The notes beneath the pieces are model-generated. The model was not told the origin of the DNA, did not search any database, and saw only the letters and a list, made by a program, of their open reading frames with translations. A DNA stretch of 64,000 bases. Origin: Rhodanobacter sp. (GTDB lineage Bacteria; Pseudomonadota; Gammaproteobacteria; Xanthomonadales; Rhodanobacteraceae). The stretch is taken from positions 20,306 to 84,305 of the forward strand of contig JANJTA010000025.1 in the NCBI GenBank assembly GCA_024711345.1, given 5' to 3'. Of this stretch, positions 27,936 through 35,540 are shown in pieces (within the stretch, counting starts at the first letter, position 1; the number at the start of each line of letters is the position of its first letter). The position numbers were made by a program, and so were the translations under genes.

Positions 27936-29702
27936 TCAGCCGTGCGGGCCGGCCTCGAACAGCCTGATCCGGTTGCGTCCCTCGTGCTTGGCCTGGTACA
28001 GGGCGCGGTCGGCGTCGATCATCAGCTGCCGCAGCTCGTAGCCGCAGCTGACCGCGGCAGCCACGCCGAAGCTGGCCGAGATCGGGATGCCGGGCGCATC
28101 CCCGGCGTTCGAGGCAGCGGCGATCGCCGCGCGTATCTGCTCGACCCTAGGCAGCGCGCTGTTCAGCGTGCACTCGGGCAACAGCAGGCCGAACTCCTCC
28201 CCACCAAGGCGGCCGAACACGTCGGTGGAGCGCAGATATGCCTGGCAGGCATCGACCGCGCGCTTCAGCACCCGGTCGCCCACCGCATGCCCATGTGTGT
28301 CGTTGACCAGCTTGAAGTGATCCAGGTCGATCAGCACCAGGCAGGCGTCGCGCGCCGATTTGCGGCAGTAACGCAGCTCCCGCTCGGCCTCGTTGACGAA
28401 GTGCTGCCGGTTGAAGATGCCGGTGAGGCCGTCGCGCCGCGCCAGCCGCATGAAGCGCAATTGCGAACGCTTGATGCGGTATGCCCACAGTCCAATGGAT
28501 GCCAGCACAAGCAGCAGCAGCGCGATGTACAAGCGGCTGGTTTCCACCGCCTTGCGGTCCAGCTCTCCCTGCAGGGTGAGGATCTTGTTCTTCTTGTCGA
28601 GCCCATCGATCTGCAGCTTTTTCGCCAACATCTGCTGCTTGACGATCTGATAGGCCAGCGCCTTCGCGCTGAGCCGGCTCTGGTAGCCGTCGTGGGCAGT
28701 CATGTACTTTTCAAGGTACGCCAGCGAGTCCTTGCTGTCGCCCCGTTCCTTGGCGACTTCGTAAAGCACCCGATAGGCGCTGGCCGTCGACTCCGAATAC
28801 TGCCTGCTGGCATTCGTCACCAGGGCGCTATTGGCAAATTTCACTGCCGAAGCAAGGTCCCCACTTTTCCAGTAAGCCGTGGCCAAGGTAGCCTCGAACT
28901 GGGCAATCTGGGGCGGAAAGCCTGCTTGCCGAACCTTCGGATAGTGTGCCTGCAACAAGCGGATGGCATGCGCGAATTTCCCTTGCCGCATTGAGAAACT
29001 CGCCAATTCATGCTGGAAGCCGAAGGAGAACAAGGTGTCGCCGGCCTTGTCGCAGGCTTCCGAACCATCGCGAAGCTGGTTAGTGGATAGCTGCGTGGCG
29101 CCACTCTCGAATAACGCATCGGCTTTGGAGAACCAGCCCATACATGCATTTTTGGCGTCGGTGCTTTCCTCGATTATTTGATCGGCATAACGAATGGACT
29201 CATCGTACTGGCCAGCCTCGCCGTACAGTTGCGTGGCGACACCAAACCCCTGTATGCGGACATCACTTTCCTTCATGGTCGGCAGCTGGTCCAGCAACGG
29301 ACCAAGCTTGGCAAAAGCCTCCTCATACCGTGACTCAGCCACCAGAAGGTCGATCACCGTGGCACTGGCGCGAAACGCGAGAGTAGGGTCCATGGTTTGG
29401 TCGGCGATCGCCGTCAACGATGGCAGGGCTTCTTTGTAGTTGCCTGCAAAGGCAACCTGCCGTGCCATAAGGTAACGTTGATGCAGCTTCTGCTGCGGCG
29501 AGAGCTTCATTGCAACCGCATCGAGTTGCCTCATCAGCTCATTGAACTTGGCGTGATTGGAGGACTCGACGCTTTCGGCTTGTATCAGCAACTGCGCAGG
29601 ATCGTCGGATACCGGCGCAGTCGCAGCCATCGCGCCAGCTTCAGATAAAAGCAGAAACATGCAGCACGCGAATACCAACCCGTATCGGCCCACCCGGCCC
29701 AT
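27936..29702 (-). CDS. TPR-containing membrane diguanylate cyclase (GGDEF), copy 1
   Basis: A 588-residue protein made of a signal/anchor (residues 1-27), a large periplasmic helical-repeat (TPR-like) region (about 30-385), a short coiled coil, one membrane helix (LYIALLLLVLASIGLWAY, near 400) and a cytoplasmic GGDEF domain. The active site is GGEEF and an inhibitory I-site is present (RSTD five residues before it), so it should make c-di-GMP with product feedback. Repeats such as ESRYEEAFAKLGPLLDQLP and AGQYDESIRYADQII are TPR-like. Last gene of the minus-strand borosin-like cluster, 52 bases downstream of precursor-like gene A. Paralogous to the gene at 31260-33071. Confidence 0.9.
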   Translation of the reverse strand: MGRVGRYGLVFACCMFLLLSEAGAMAATAPVSDDPAQLLIQAESVESSNHAKFNELMRQLDAVAMKLSPQQKLHQRYLMARQVAFAGNYKEALPSLTAIADQTMDPTLAFRASATVIDLLVAESRYEEAFAKLGPLLDQLPTMKESDVRIQGFGVATQLYGEAGQYDESIRYADQIIEESTDAKNACMGWFSKADALFESGATQLSTNQLRDGSEACDKAGDTLFSFGFQHELASFSMRQGKFAHAIRLLQAHYPKVRQAGFPPQIAQFEATLATAYWKSGDLASAVKFANSALVTNASRQYSESTASAYRVLYEVAKERGDSKDSLAYLEKYMTAHDGYQSRLSAKALAYQIVKQQMLAKKLQIDGLDKKNKILTLQGELDRKAVETSRLYIALLLLVLASIGLWAYRIKRSQLRFMRLARRDGLTGIFNRQHFVNEAERELRYCRKSARDACLVLIDLDHFKLVNDTHGHAVGDRVLKRAVDACQAYLRSTDVFGRLGGEEFGLLLPECTLNSALPRVEQIRAAIAAASNAGDAPGIPISASFGVAAAVSCGYELRQLMIDADRALYQAKHEGRNRIRLFEAGPHG

Positions 29703-29754
29703 GAGCTAGTCAGTGATCGCAAGCGCAGGAGCGGCAAGTCGTGAAGCCTGGTTC

Positions 29755-30051
29755 TCAATCTCCATCGCTTTTCTTCTCCTTGTCCTTGTCATCCCTCTTC
29801 TCTTCATCCTCTTCGCAGCTGCCGTCACACTCCTCCTGCTCCTCGCCCGGTTTGGCAGGGTGGATCAGGCAGCAGAAAGGATCCTGACCCAGCAACGCCT
29901 GCAATCCCTGTTTATCCCTGGCAATAATCGCCACCCGCAATTCCGGATCAATCTCTGCACTGGCCAGCGCAAACCCAACTTCATCCTGAGATGCATGACG
30001 CAATTGCGCGTCCTGCCCAATCCTTTCCAGAAAATCGATGACGCCCATCAT
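29755..30051 (-). CDS. SonA-like borosin precursor protein, copy A
   Basis: A 98-residue protein, a member of a five-copy local family. Residues 1-55 form a predicted helical domain (VIDFLERIGQDAQLR..., ARDKQGLQALLGQ) that lines up without gaps with the borosin-binding domain of SonA as I remember it. The putative core follows, FCCLIHPA at 59-66, at the position where SonA is N-methylated. The tail is very acidic and Lys-rich, with CDGSC at 75-79. AGGGGG lies upstream of the first of two ATG codons. There is no signal peptide. Alternative: an unrelated small regulatory protein; the methyltransferase upstream in the same strand argues for a RiPP precursor. Confidence 0.72.
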   Translation of the reverse strand: MMGVIDFLERIGQDAQLRHASQDEVGFALASAEIDPELRVAIIARDKQGLQALLGQDPFCCLIHPAKPGEEQEECDGSCEEDEEKRDDKDKEKKSDGD

Positions 30052-30223
30052 TGGTCTACCCCCTACAACTAGCGATTTCGATACTGCCTGTGGTCAATGC
30101 CAGTAAATCGAAAATCTGTCTCCCCCAACATGTCGGACGCAGGTCCGAACCCTTGCGCCAACATCGATTCCCAACACGACGTCCTGAAACAGCGTGAATG
30201 TTAAGTAGTCACCCATCGGAGCT

Positions 30224-30523
30224 CTATGCTGCCCTTTTATCGCTGTTGTCCTTCTCGGCATCATTCTTCCCGTCTTTGTCATCTTTTCCCGTGTACTTCT
30301 TTTTTTCTTCGTCTTCATCGACCTTGGCCGGGTTGATATAGCAGCAGAAAACATCCTGCCCAAGCATCGCTCCTAGCCCCTGCACATCCTTCGCCAGAAT
30401 GGCATCGCAAAACTTCGAATCTATCGATTGGTCTGCCAAAGTGGCGACAACCTTCTCCGAAGAAGCGTAACGCAGCTGCGCATCCTGGCCCACACTTTCA
30501 AGAAAATCGATCACGTCGAACAT
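30224..30523 (-). CDS. SonA-like borosin precursor protein, copy B
   Basis: A 99-residue paralogue nearly identical to copy C over the first 60 residues (DVIDFLESVGQDAQLRYASS, AILAKD). The putative core is FCCYINPA at 59-66. The tail after residue 68 is a run of Asp, Glu, Lys with no further Cys, unlike copies A and C. Residue 39 is an extra Cys (KFCD) where C has Arg. The ATG at 30523 has AAGGAG seven bases upstream; the frame is open to 30571 but family similarity starts at 30523. The genes on either side are copies C and A in the same direction. Confidence 0.72.
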   Translation of the reverse strand: MFDVIDFLESVGQDAQLRYASSEKVVATLADQSIDSKFCDAILAKDVQGLGAMLGQDVFCCYINPAKVDEDEEKKKYTGKDDKDGKNDAEKDNSDKRAA

Positions 30524-30745
30524 CAGCCACTCCTTTCCATTGATTTTTTGTACCGCTAGAATCACCAACAACGAATAGTTCTGACGAAAGACTCAGCGCT
30601 TTCAACACGCCTGCCCGCCTTCATGCGTGGAATTGGCGAATGCTAGCAAAACCGCAGCGTCCATGATTAGAAAACGGGCGACGTAATAATGCTGAGCCGC
30701 CCGGCTTATTCACCTGAAACATCGGCTAGTCAGTGACCGCTGGGG

Positions 30746-31039
30746 CTAAGAAGCAAGTTCTGAAGCATGGTTTTCGTCACCGCTCTTGTCCTTGCCCTGT
30801 TTACAGCTGCCGTCGCACTCCTCCATCTCCTCACCCGGTATGGCAGGATTGATCAGGCAACAGAAGGGATCCTGCCCCAGTATCGCGCCAAGCCCCTGCG
30901 CATCCTTCGCCAGGATGGCGTCGCGAAACTTCGAATCTATCGACGGACCCGCCAAAGTGGCAACAATCTCCTCCGAAGAGGCGTAACGCAGCTGCGCATC
31001 CTGCCCCACACTTTCAAGAAAATCGATCACATCGAACAT
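30746..31039 (-). CDS. SonA-like borosin precursor protein, copy C
   Basis: A 97-residue paralogue. The helical leader-like domain (1-55) is followed by the putative core FCCLINPA at 59-66 and a tail with CDGSC at 75-79, the same spacing as copy A. Copies A and C differ mainly in residues 20-45 and in the last 18 residues, so the core and CDGSC are the conserved parts. GGGGGAA precedes the ATG by about seven bases. It lies 220 bases downstream of the second TPR-GGDEF gene, far enough for its own promoter, though none is obvious. Confidence 0.72.
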   Translation of the reverse strand: MFDVIDFLESVGQDAQLRYASSEEIVATLAGPSIDSKFRDAILAKDAQGLGAILGQDPFCCLINPAIPGEEMEECDGSCKQGKDKSGDENHASELAS

Positions 31040-31259
31040 CGGTCATTCCCCCATGTCAGGATGATAGATGGCTGGCGATGATGGCCGCATCATCTTTCGG
31101 CAGATCTTTCCCCATTCCACACGCACGGCGCGCCGCAGGCCTCAAACTCCGGCCGCCCGGCGGGCTAAAAGTACACCTTTCCTTTGACGTCGCGCCATCG
31201 CATGGGTACGGGCGATGCCACCCTCGAGGCGGCAGACGAAACGGCTGATCGGAACCGGG

Positions 31260-33071
31260 TTAGTGCAGGCCGTCGACCGTCGCGGCAACGGCGGCCAGCT
31301 GCGGTTTCGATCGGCCGTCGCTGACGCTGACCCGGTTGCGGCCCTCACGTTTGGCGCGGTACAGGGCGTCATCGGCGTGGATCAGCAGCTGGCGCAGGTC
31401 ATGCCCGGAATGCTTGGTGGTCGCCACGCCGAAGCTGGCCGAGACGCAGATTTCCTCGGTGGCATCGCCGCGGACCACCTCCGCGATCGCCAGGCGGATC
31501 CGTTCGGTCCGGCCCAGCACCTGCTCGAGCGTGCAGTCCGGCAACACGATGCCGAACTCCTCCCCGCCCAGGCGGCCGAAGATGTCGGTGGAGCGCAGAT
31601 GGGCCTGGCAGGCATCCACCGCGCGCTTCAGCACGCGATCGCCCACCGCATGTCCGTAGGTATCGTTGACCGCCTTGAAGTGGTCCAGGTCGATCAGCAC
31701 CAGGCAGGCTTCCCGGCCCGACTTCCGGCAGTACTGCAACTGCTGCTCGGCCTCATTGACGAAATGCTGCCGGTTGAAGATGTCCGTGAGCCCGTCGCGC
31801 CGCGCCTGCCGCATGAAACGCAACTGCGAGCGCTTGACGCGGTAAGCCCAGAAAGCAATGAACGCGAGCCCGCCGAGCAGGAGCACGATGTACAGCCGGC
31901 TGGTCTCGGCGGCCTTGCGGTCCAGAGCCTGCTGCAGCTGGAGGATCTCGTTCCGCTTGCTGAGGGTATCGATCTGCAGCTTCTTGGCAGCTAGCTGCTG
32001 CTGCACAGTCTGGTAGGCGAGCGCACGGGCATTCACCGCGTTCAGGTAGCCCTTGTTTGCCAGCATGTACTGCTCGTGATAGGCGAGAGCTTCGTCCAGG
32101 TGTCCCTGCTGCTTTTCGATCAGGTACAGGACACGGTAGGCGATGCTGAGCGACTCCGCGTACTCGTTGTGTTTGCTCTGTTCGACGACCCGAAGAGCAA
32201 ACCGTTTGGCCTTCGCCAGCTGACCGGTACTCATGTGCGCCTCGGCCAGCAAGGCATCGAACTCGGAGATCAGCACTTGGTAATTGCTGCGTGTGACACT
32301 GGCGTAATTGCTCTCCAGCAAGCTGACAGCCTCGTCGGCATGGCCGCGCTGGAGCGCCAGGCTGGCCATGTAGAACCTGATGCCATTGCTGTAGAGGGAA
32401 TCCTTTGCTTCCGTGCAGATTTCGACACCCTTGCGGAATTGCTCGTCGATGCCCTCCAACTTGCCGCTCTTGTAGAGCGCGGCCAACCTGGCATGCTCGG
32501 CCTTGCAGCTGTACGGGCCGGGGCTTTCCTTGAAGACCTGGTCGGCATATTCGAAAGCCAAGTCGTACTGCCCAGCCCCCGCGTAGAGGTAAGCCGCGAT
32601 GACGAGGGCCTGCCCGCGTGCGTCCGGATCGGTAATCTCTGGCAACTGGGCGAGGAGCTGGCTCTCCAGTTGGAACGCCTCCTCATAACGCGATCGCTCC
32701 GCCAGCGTGTTGACCTTCAGCACCTTGGTCCGGAACAAGACGGCGGCACTGGGGGACTTCTCCAGCAGTTCGCCGATCATGGCATCGGAAGTCAGGTAAT
32801 CGCCGCGATAGGCAGCCTGCCATGCTTGGAGATAATGCAGGTAATCAACTTGGTCCGGCATCAGCGCGGGGCTGGCCTTGTCCAGTCGGTCAAGTATCCT
32901 CTGGAACTCTCCCTGATCGGACAACTTGATGCTGTCCGCGTGCTTGAGCGACATCGAATCGTCACCCGCAACAGCGGGTACGACCGCCAAGGCCGCACCC
33001 GCCGCGAAATGCATACCGAGCAGGACAAGTCCGGTGATCACCACCCCATGGCGCCTGCTGGATGTGCGCAT
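31260..33071 (-). CDS. TPR-containing membrane diguanylate cyclase (GGDEF), copy 2
   Basis: A 603-residue paralogue of the gene at 27936-29702 with the same plan: signal/anchor (to about residue 32), periplasmic TPR-like repeats (for example ERSRYEEAFQLESQLLAQLP, AGQYDLAFEYADQVF), a membrane helix near 405, then GGDEF with GGEEF and I-site RSTD. GGDEF domains of the two copies are much more alike than the sensor parts, suggesting different ligands on a shared output. Its ATG lies three bases after the stop of precursor-like gene D, so its ribosome site is inside that gene and translation is probably coupled. Confidence 0.9.
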   Translation of the reverse strand: MRTSSRRHGVVITGLVLLGMHFAAGAALAVVPAVAGDDSMSLKHADSIKLSDQGEFQRILDRLDKASPALMPDQVDYLHYLQAWQAAYRGDYLTSDAMIGELLEKSPSAAVLFRTKVLKVNTLAERSRYEEAFQLESQLLAQLPEITDPDARGQALVIAAYLYAGAGQYDLAFEYADQVFKESPGPYSCKAEHARLAALYKSGKLEGIDEQFRKGVEICTEAKDSLYSNGIRFYMASLALQRGHADEAVSLLESNYASVTRSNYQVLISEFDALLAEAHMSTGQLAKAKRFALRVVEQSKHNEYAESLSIAYRVLYLIEKQQGHLDEALAYHEQYMLANKGYLNAVNARALAYQTVQQQLAAKKLQIDTLSKRNEILQLQQALDRKAAETSRLYIVLLLGGLAFIAFWAYRVKRSQLRFMRQARRDGLTDIFNRQHFVNEAEQQLQYCRKSGREACLVLIDLDHFKAVNDTYGHAVGDRVLKRAVDACQAHLRSTDIFGRLGGEEFGIVLPDCTLEQVLGRTERIRLAIAEVVRGDATEEICVSASFGVATTKHSGHDLRQLLIHADDALYRAKREGRNRVSVSDGRSKPQLAAVAATVDGLH

Positions 33072-33074
33072 GCT

Positions 33075-33365
33075 CTAACCCAACGAAACAGCAGCCCCCA
33101 AATTTCGGGCCACTTTCGCCGACACTCTGGGTGAAGAAACTGCTTCAGCGTCATCCCCCTGCTCTTTGCCAAACGCCAAGAACCCAATGTTTGGAACCAT
33201 GCCAAGCAAAGCCTCCAGTCGGATCTGGCTACCAGCGCGAATGGCCTCCTGGATTTGAGGATCGAAACCCGCCGAAGTCAGTGCAAGCTCGAACTCACCC
33301 CCTGTTCCGCGGCCCAGCCGCGCATCCTGACCGACTTGATCAAGAAATCCGATGACGTCTGACAT
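33075..33365 (-). CDS. SonA-like borosin precursor protein, diverged copy D
   Basis: A 96-residue member of the same family, with start MSDVIGFLDQVGQDARL and the LEALLG turn at the same position (residues 51-55). It lacks the Cys pair: residues 59-66 read NIGFLAFG. The tail is neither acidic nor Cys-containing. GGGAGA lies about eight bases upstream of the ATG. It is directly coupled to the TPR-GGDEF gene downstream. It may carry a different core, or it may have lost precursor function and kept only a binding role. Confidence 0.65.
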   Translation of the reverse strand: MSDVIGFLDQVGQDARLGRGTGGEFELALTSAGFDPQIQEAIRAGSQIRLEALLGMVPNIGFLAFGKEQGDDAEAVSSPRVSAKVARNLGAAVSLG

Positions 33366-33457
33366 AAGCAGTCTCCCTTAGTTGATGTTGGCTAAAACAG
33401 CACGCCCGATAGAGTCGGAATTCTTCGTGCGCAGTGCGCCGCCGAATCCTTCCTGCC

Positions 33458-33721
33458 TCAGGCTCGCCGTTGGTGGTAGCACTCATCCTCACCGATGCCC
33501 GAATCTCGGTCAGCCTGGACCATGGCGGGCACCAGCATGCAACACACGTTCTTCGCACCCGCCAATGCGGTCAGCCGAGCCTGATCCTTCGCCAGCACGG
33601 CATCGCGCACCTCGGGGTCGACCTGGATATCGGCAAGCATGTGCTGCAGCTCCCCGGCGGAAGCATAGCGCAAGCTGGCGTTCTGACCGACGTTCTCAAG
33701 AAAATCGACGATATTCGACAA
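33458..33721 (-). CDS. SonA-like borosin precursor protein, copy E (TTG start)
   Basis: An 87-residue paralogue, the one nearest the methyltransferase gene. The reading starts at TTG 33721, with GGAG nine bases upstream, which aligns its beginning (SNIVDFLENVGQNASLRYAS) exactly with the ATG starts of the paralogues. An upstream ATG at 33826 would add 35 unrelated residues. The putative core at 59-66 is VCCMLVPA. One further Cys occurs near the end (DECYH). It lies 142 bases downstream of the SonM-like gene. Confidence 0.68.
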   Translation of the reverse strand: MSNIVDFLENVGQNASLRYASAGELQHMLADIQVDPEVRDAVLAKDQARLTALAGAKNVCCMLVPAMVQADRDSGIGEDECYHQRRA

Positions 33722-33862
33722 GGCGTATCTCCGGGGATAGTCAATGGATTGGAATGACGCGGCTGGCCTGATGCAGGGTGGAATGGTTTGCCCCCGCAGC
33801 AAAGTCTCAAAACCGCGCCGATTCATCCTAGGGACGACGCCAATGCCAACTTGCCGACTCGT

Positions 33863-34684
33863 TCACAAAACGCCGGCATCCTGCTTGATTTCCGCCTTGT
33901 CCAGCGCGTCCAGCCGCGCGCGCATTTCCAGGTCGGGCTGCAGCGGGCCGACCGGTGGCAGCACCACGGTGTCTTCCATGCCGACCTCCGCCTGCGGCAG
34001 CTCCGCCAGCCGGATCCGGCGGATGCGCGGCTGCTGGATCGGCAGGGTGGCGCCGCGGTAGATGGTGATCTCGTGGTCCAGCGGATACTCGCGCGCCAGT
34101 ACCTCGACCAGCAGCTCGCGGTAGAGGGGGCCGGTGGAGAAGCGCGCCAGCGACTGGTCGCCGACCAGGCCCACCTGCCACAGCACCAGGTAGGCGGTCG
34201 GGTCGATCCGGCGTTTGTAGAACAGCAGCTGGCTGGCCTCGAAGTGCTGGCAGCCGTAGCGGCCCGGGTCGATGCCCAGGTCGGCATACAGGCAGTCCTC
34301 GGCCGAGATGCCCGGCTCCATGTGCGCCTCGTAGCCTTCGCTGCGGGCCACCTCGATCGACTTGTGCGGCGCCCAGGCAAACACGCCGGGATGGCCGTAG
34401 AACACGCCGCATACCCGCTTGCCTGCGCGCACCTCGGTGAGGATGGCCTCGACCATCTCGCGGTAGGTTTTCATGCGCGACTTGCCTTCGCGGTAGTACG
34501 GCTGCAGGCTGCGCACGTCCGGGTGCATCTTGTGCAGCCACATCTCCACGATGCCGTCGGAGAGTCCGGCGAACACCACGTCGGCCTGCTCGATGTAGCT
34601 GCGCGCCAGTGGGCCGAGGTGCGAGCCGAGGGTCATGCCCAGGCCCACGCAGACCAGGCTGCCGGGTGAAGGTGCTGCATCCAT
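33863..34684 (-). CDS. SonM-like borosin alpha-N-methyltransferase (tetrapyrrole-methylase fold)
   Basis: A 273-residue SAM-dependent methyltransferase of the tetrapyrrole (corrin/porphyrin) methylase superfamily. It starts GSLVCVGLGMTLG (SAM-binding first strand), then ARSYIEQADVVF, YGHPGVFAWAPH, EPGISAEDCLYADLGIDPG and a long C-terminal lobe (YPLDHEITIYRG). These blocks match, as I recall it, Shewanella SonM, which methylates backbone amides of the partner SonA. The RxxxY pair in SRMKTYREM and the YY of LQPYYRE match catalytic Arg/Tyr positions of borosin enzymes. No corrin or siroheme genes are nearby. ATG 34684 fits SonM; ATG 34717 is the alternative start. Confidence 0.8.
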   Translation of the reverse strand: MDAAPSPGSLVCVGLGMTLGSHLGPLARSYIEQADVVFAGLSDGIVEMWLHKMHPDVRSLQPYYREGKSRMKTYREMVEAILTEVRAGKRVCGVFYGHPGVFAWAPHKSIEVARSEGYEAHMEPGISAEDCLYADLGIDPGRYGCQHFEASQLLFYKRRIDPTAYLVLWQVGLVGDQSLARFSTGPLYRELLVEVLAREYPLDHEITIYRGATLPIQQPRIRRIRLAELPQAEVGMEDTVVLPPVGPLQPDLEMRARLDALDKAEIKQDAGVL

Positions 34685-34747
34685 GGTGGGTCGCTCGTCT
34701 TGGCGGAAAGCGGGCATTATTCACCCGCCGCCGACGGCTGCGCCACT

Positions 34748-35524
34748 TCAGTGGTCCGACGCTGCCCCGGGCTTCGCCGGCAGCACCTCCAGCAGCGGCT
34801 TGATCAGCTCCAGCGGCAGCGGGAACACCACGGTGGACGACTTGCCGTTGTTGGACATGTCGGCCAGCGTCTGCAGGTAGCGCAGCTGCAGCGCCTGTGG
34901 CTGCTGCGACAGCAGCGCGGCGGCGTCGCGCAGCTTCTCGGCGGCCTGCAGTTCGCCGTCGGCGTGGATCACCTTGGCGCGGCGCTCGCGCTCGGCCTCG
35001 GCCTGGCGGGCGATCGCGCGCACCATGGTCTCGTTGAGGTCGACGTCCTTGAGCTCCACGTTGGCGACCTTGATGCCCCACGGGTCGGTGGCCTCGTCGA
35101 GGATCGCCTGCAGGGTGTGATTGATCGAATCGCGCTGCGACAGGATCTCGTCCAGCTCGTGCTGGCCCAGCACCGAGCGCAACCGGGTCTGCGCCAGCTG
35201 GCTGGTGGCCTGCAGGAAGTTCTCCACCTGCAGCACCGACTTGTCCGGCTCCACCACGCGGAAGTAGACCACCGCGTTCACCCGCACCGAAACGTTGTCG
35301 CGCGAGATCACGTCCTGCGGCGGCACGTCCATCACGGTCACGCGCAGGTCGACGCGGATCATCCGCTGCACGAACGGCACCAGCAGCACCAGCCCCGGAC
35401 CCTTGGTGCCGGTGTAGCGGCCCAGGGTCAGCACCACGCCGCGCTGGTACTCCGGCAGGATCTTTACCGCGGAGAACAGCAGCAGCGCGCCGAGGATTAC
35501 CAGAACGCCGACGAATCCGAACAT
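34748..35524 (-). CDS. Slipin/stomatin-like SPFH membrane protein
   Basis: A 258-residue protein: one N-terminal membrane helix ([19 protein letters not shown]), then an SPFH/Band-7 domain ([42 protein letters not shown]) and a helical region rich in Glu/Arg/Ala. It probably forms oligomeric rings in membrane microdomains. The NfeD-family protease gene ends 16 bases upstream; the slipin-NfeD pair is a classic conserved operon in which the protease is thought to cleave the slipin. ATG 35524 has AGGAG six bases upstream. Confidence 0.92.
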   Translation of the reverse strand: MFGFVGVLVILGALLLFSAVKILPEYQRGVVLTLGRYTGTKGPGLVLLVPFVQRMIRVDLRVTVMDVPPQDVISRDNVSVRVNAVVYFRVVEPDKSVLQVENFLQATSQLAQTRLRSVLGQHELDEILSQRDSINHTLQAILDEATDPWGIKVANVELKDVDLNETMVRAIARQAEAERERRAKVIHADGELQAAEKLRDAAALLSQQPQALQLRYLQTLADMSNNGKSSTVVFPLPLELIKPLLEVLPAKPGAASDH

Positions 35525-35540
35525 GGTCATCTCCTGCCTT

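Noticed and set aside
31142..31372. Minus-strand 76-residue frame overlapping the 3' end of a TPR-GGDEF gene
   Set aside because: Arg-rich, no family pattern, no ribosome site, and not similar to the precursor family.
29755..33721. Small proteins as Nif11/NHLP-type RiPP leaders or as Phr-like quorum peptides
   Set aside because: There is no Gly-Gly cleavage site, lanthipeptide, radical SAM or YcaO enzyme nearby, and no signal peptide. The adjacent SonM-like enzyme and gapless similarity to SonA fit borosins better.
33863..34684. Methyltransferase as a cobalamin, siroheme or diphthine enzyme
   Set aside because: No tetrapyrrole genes are nearby, and blocks such as EPGISAED and YGHPGVF with the RxxxY pair match SonM-type enzymes more closely as I remember them. 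Siroheme enzymes are usually fused or next to cys genes.
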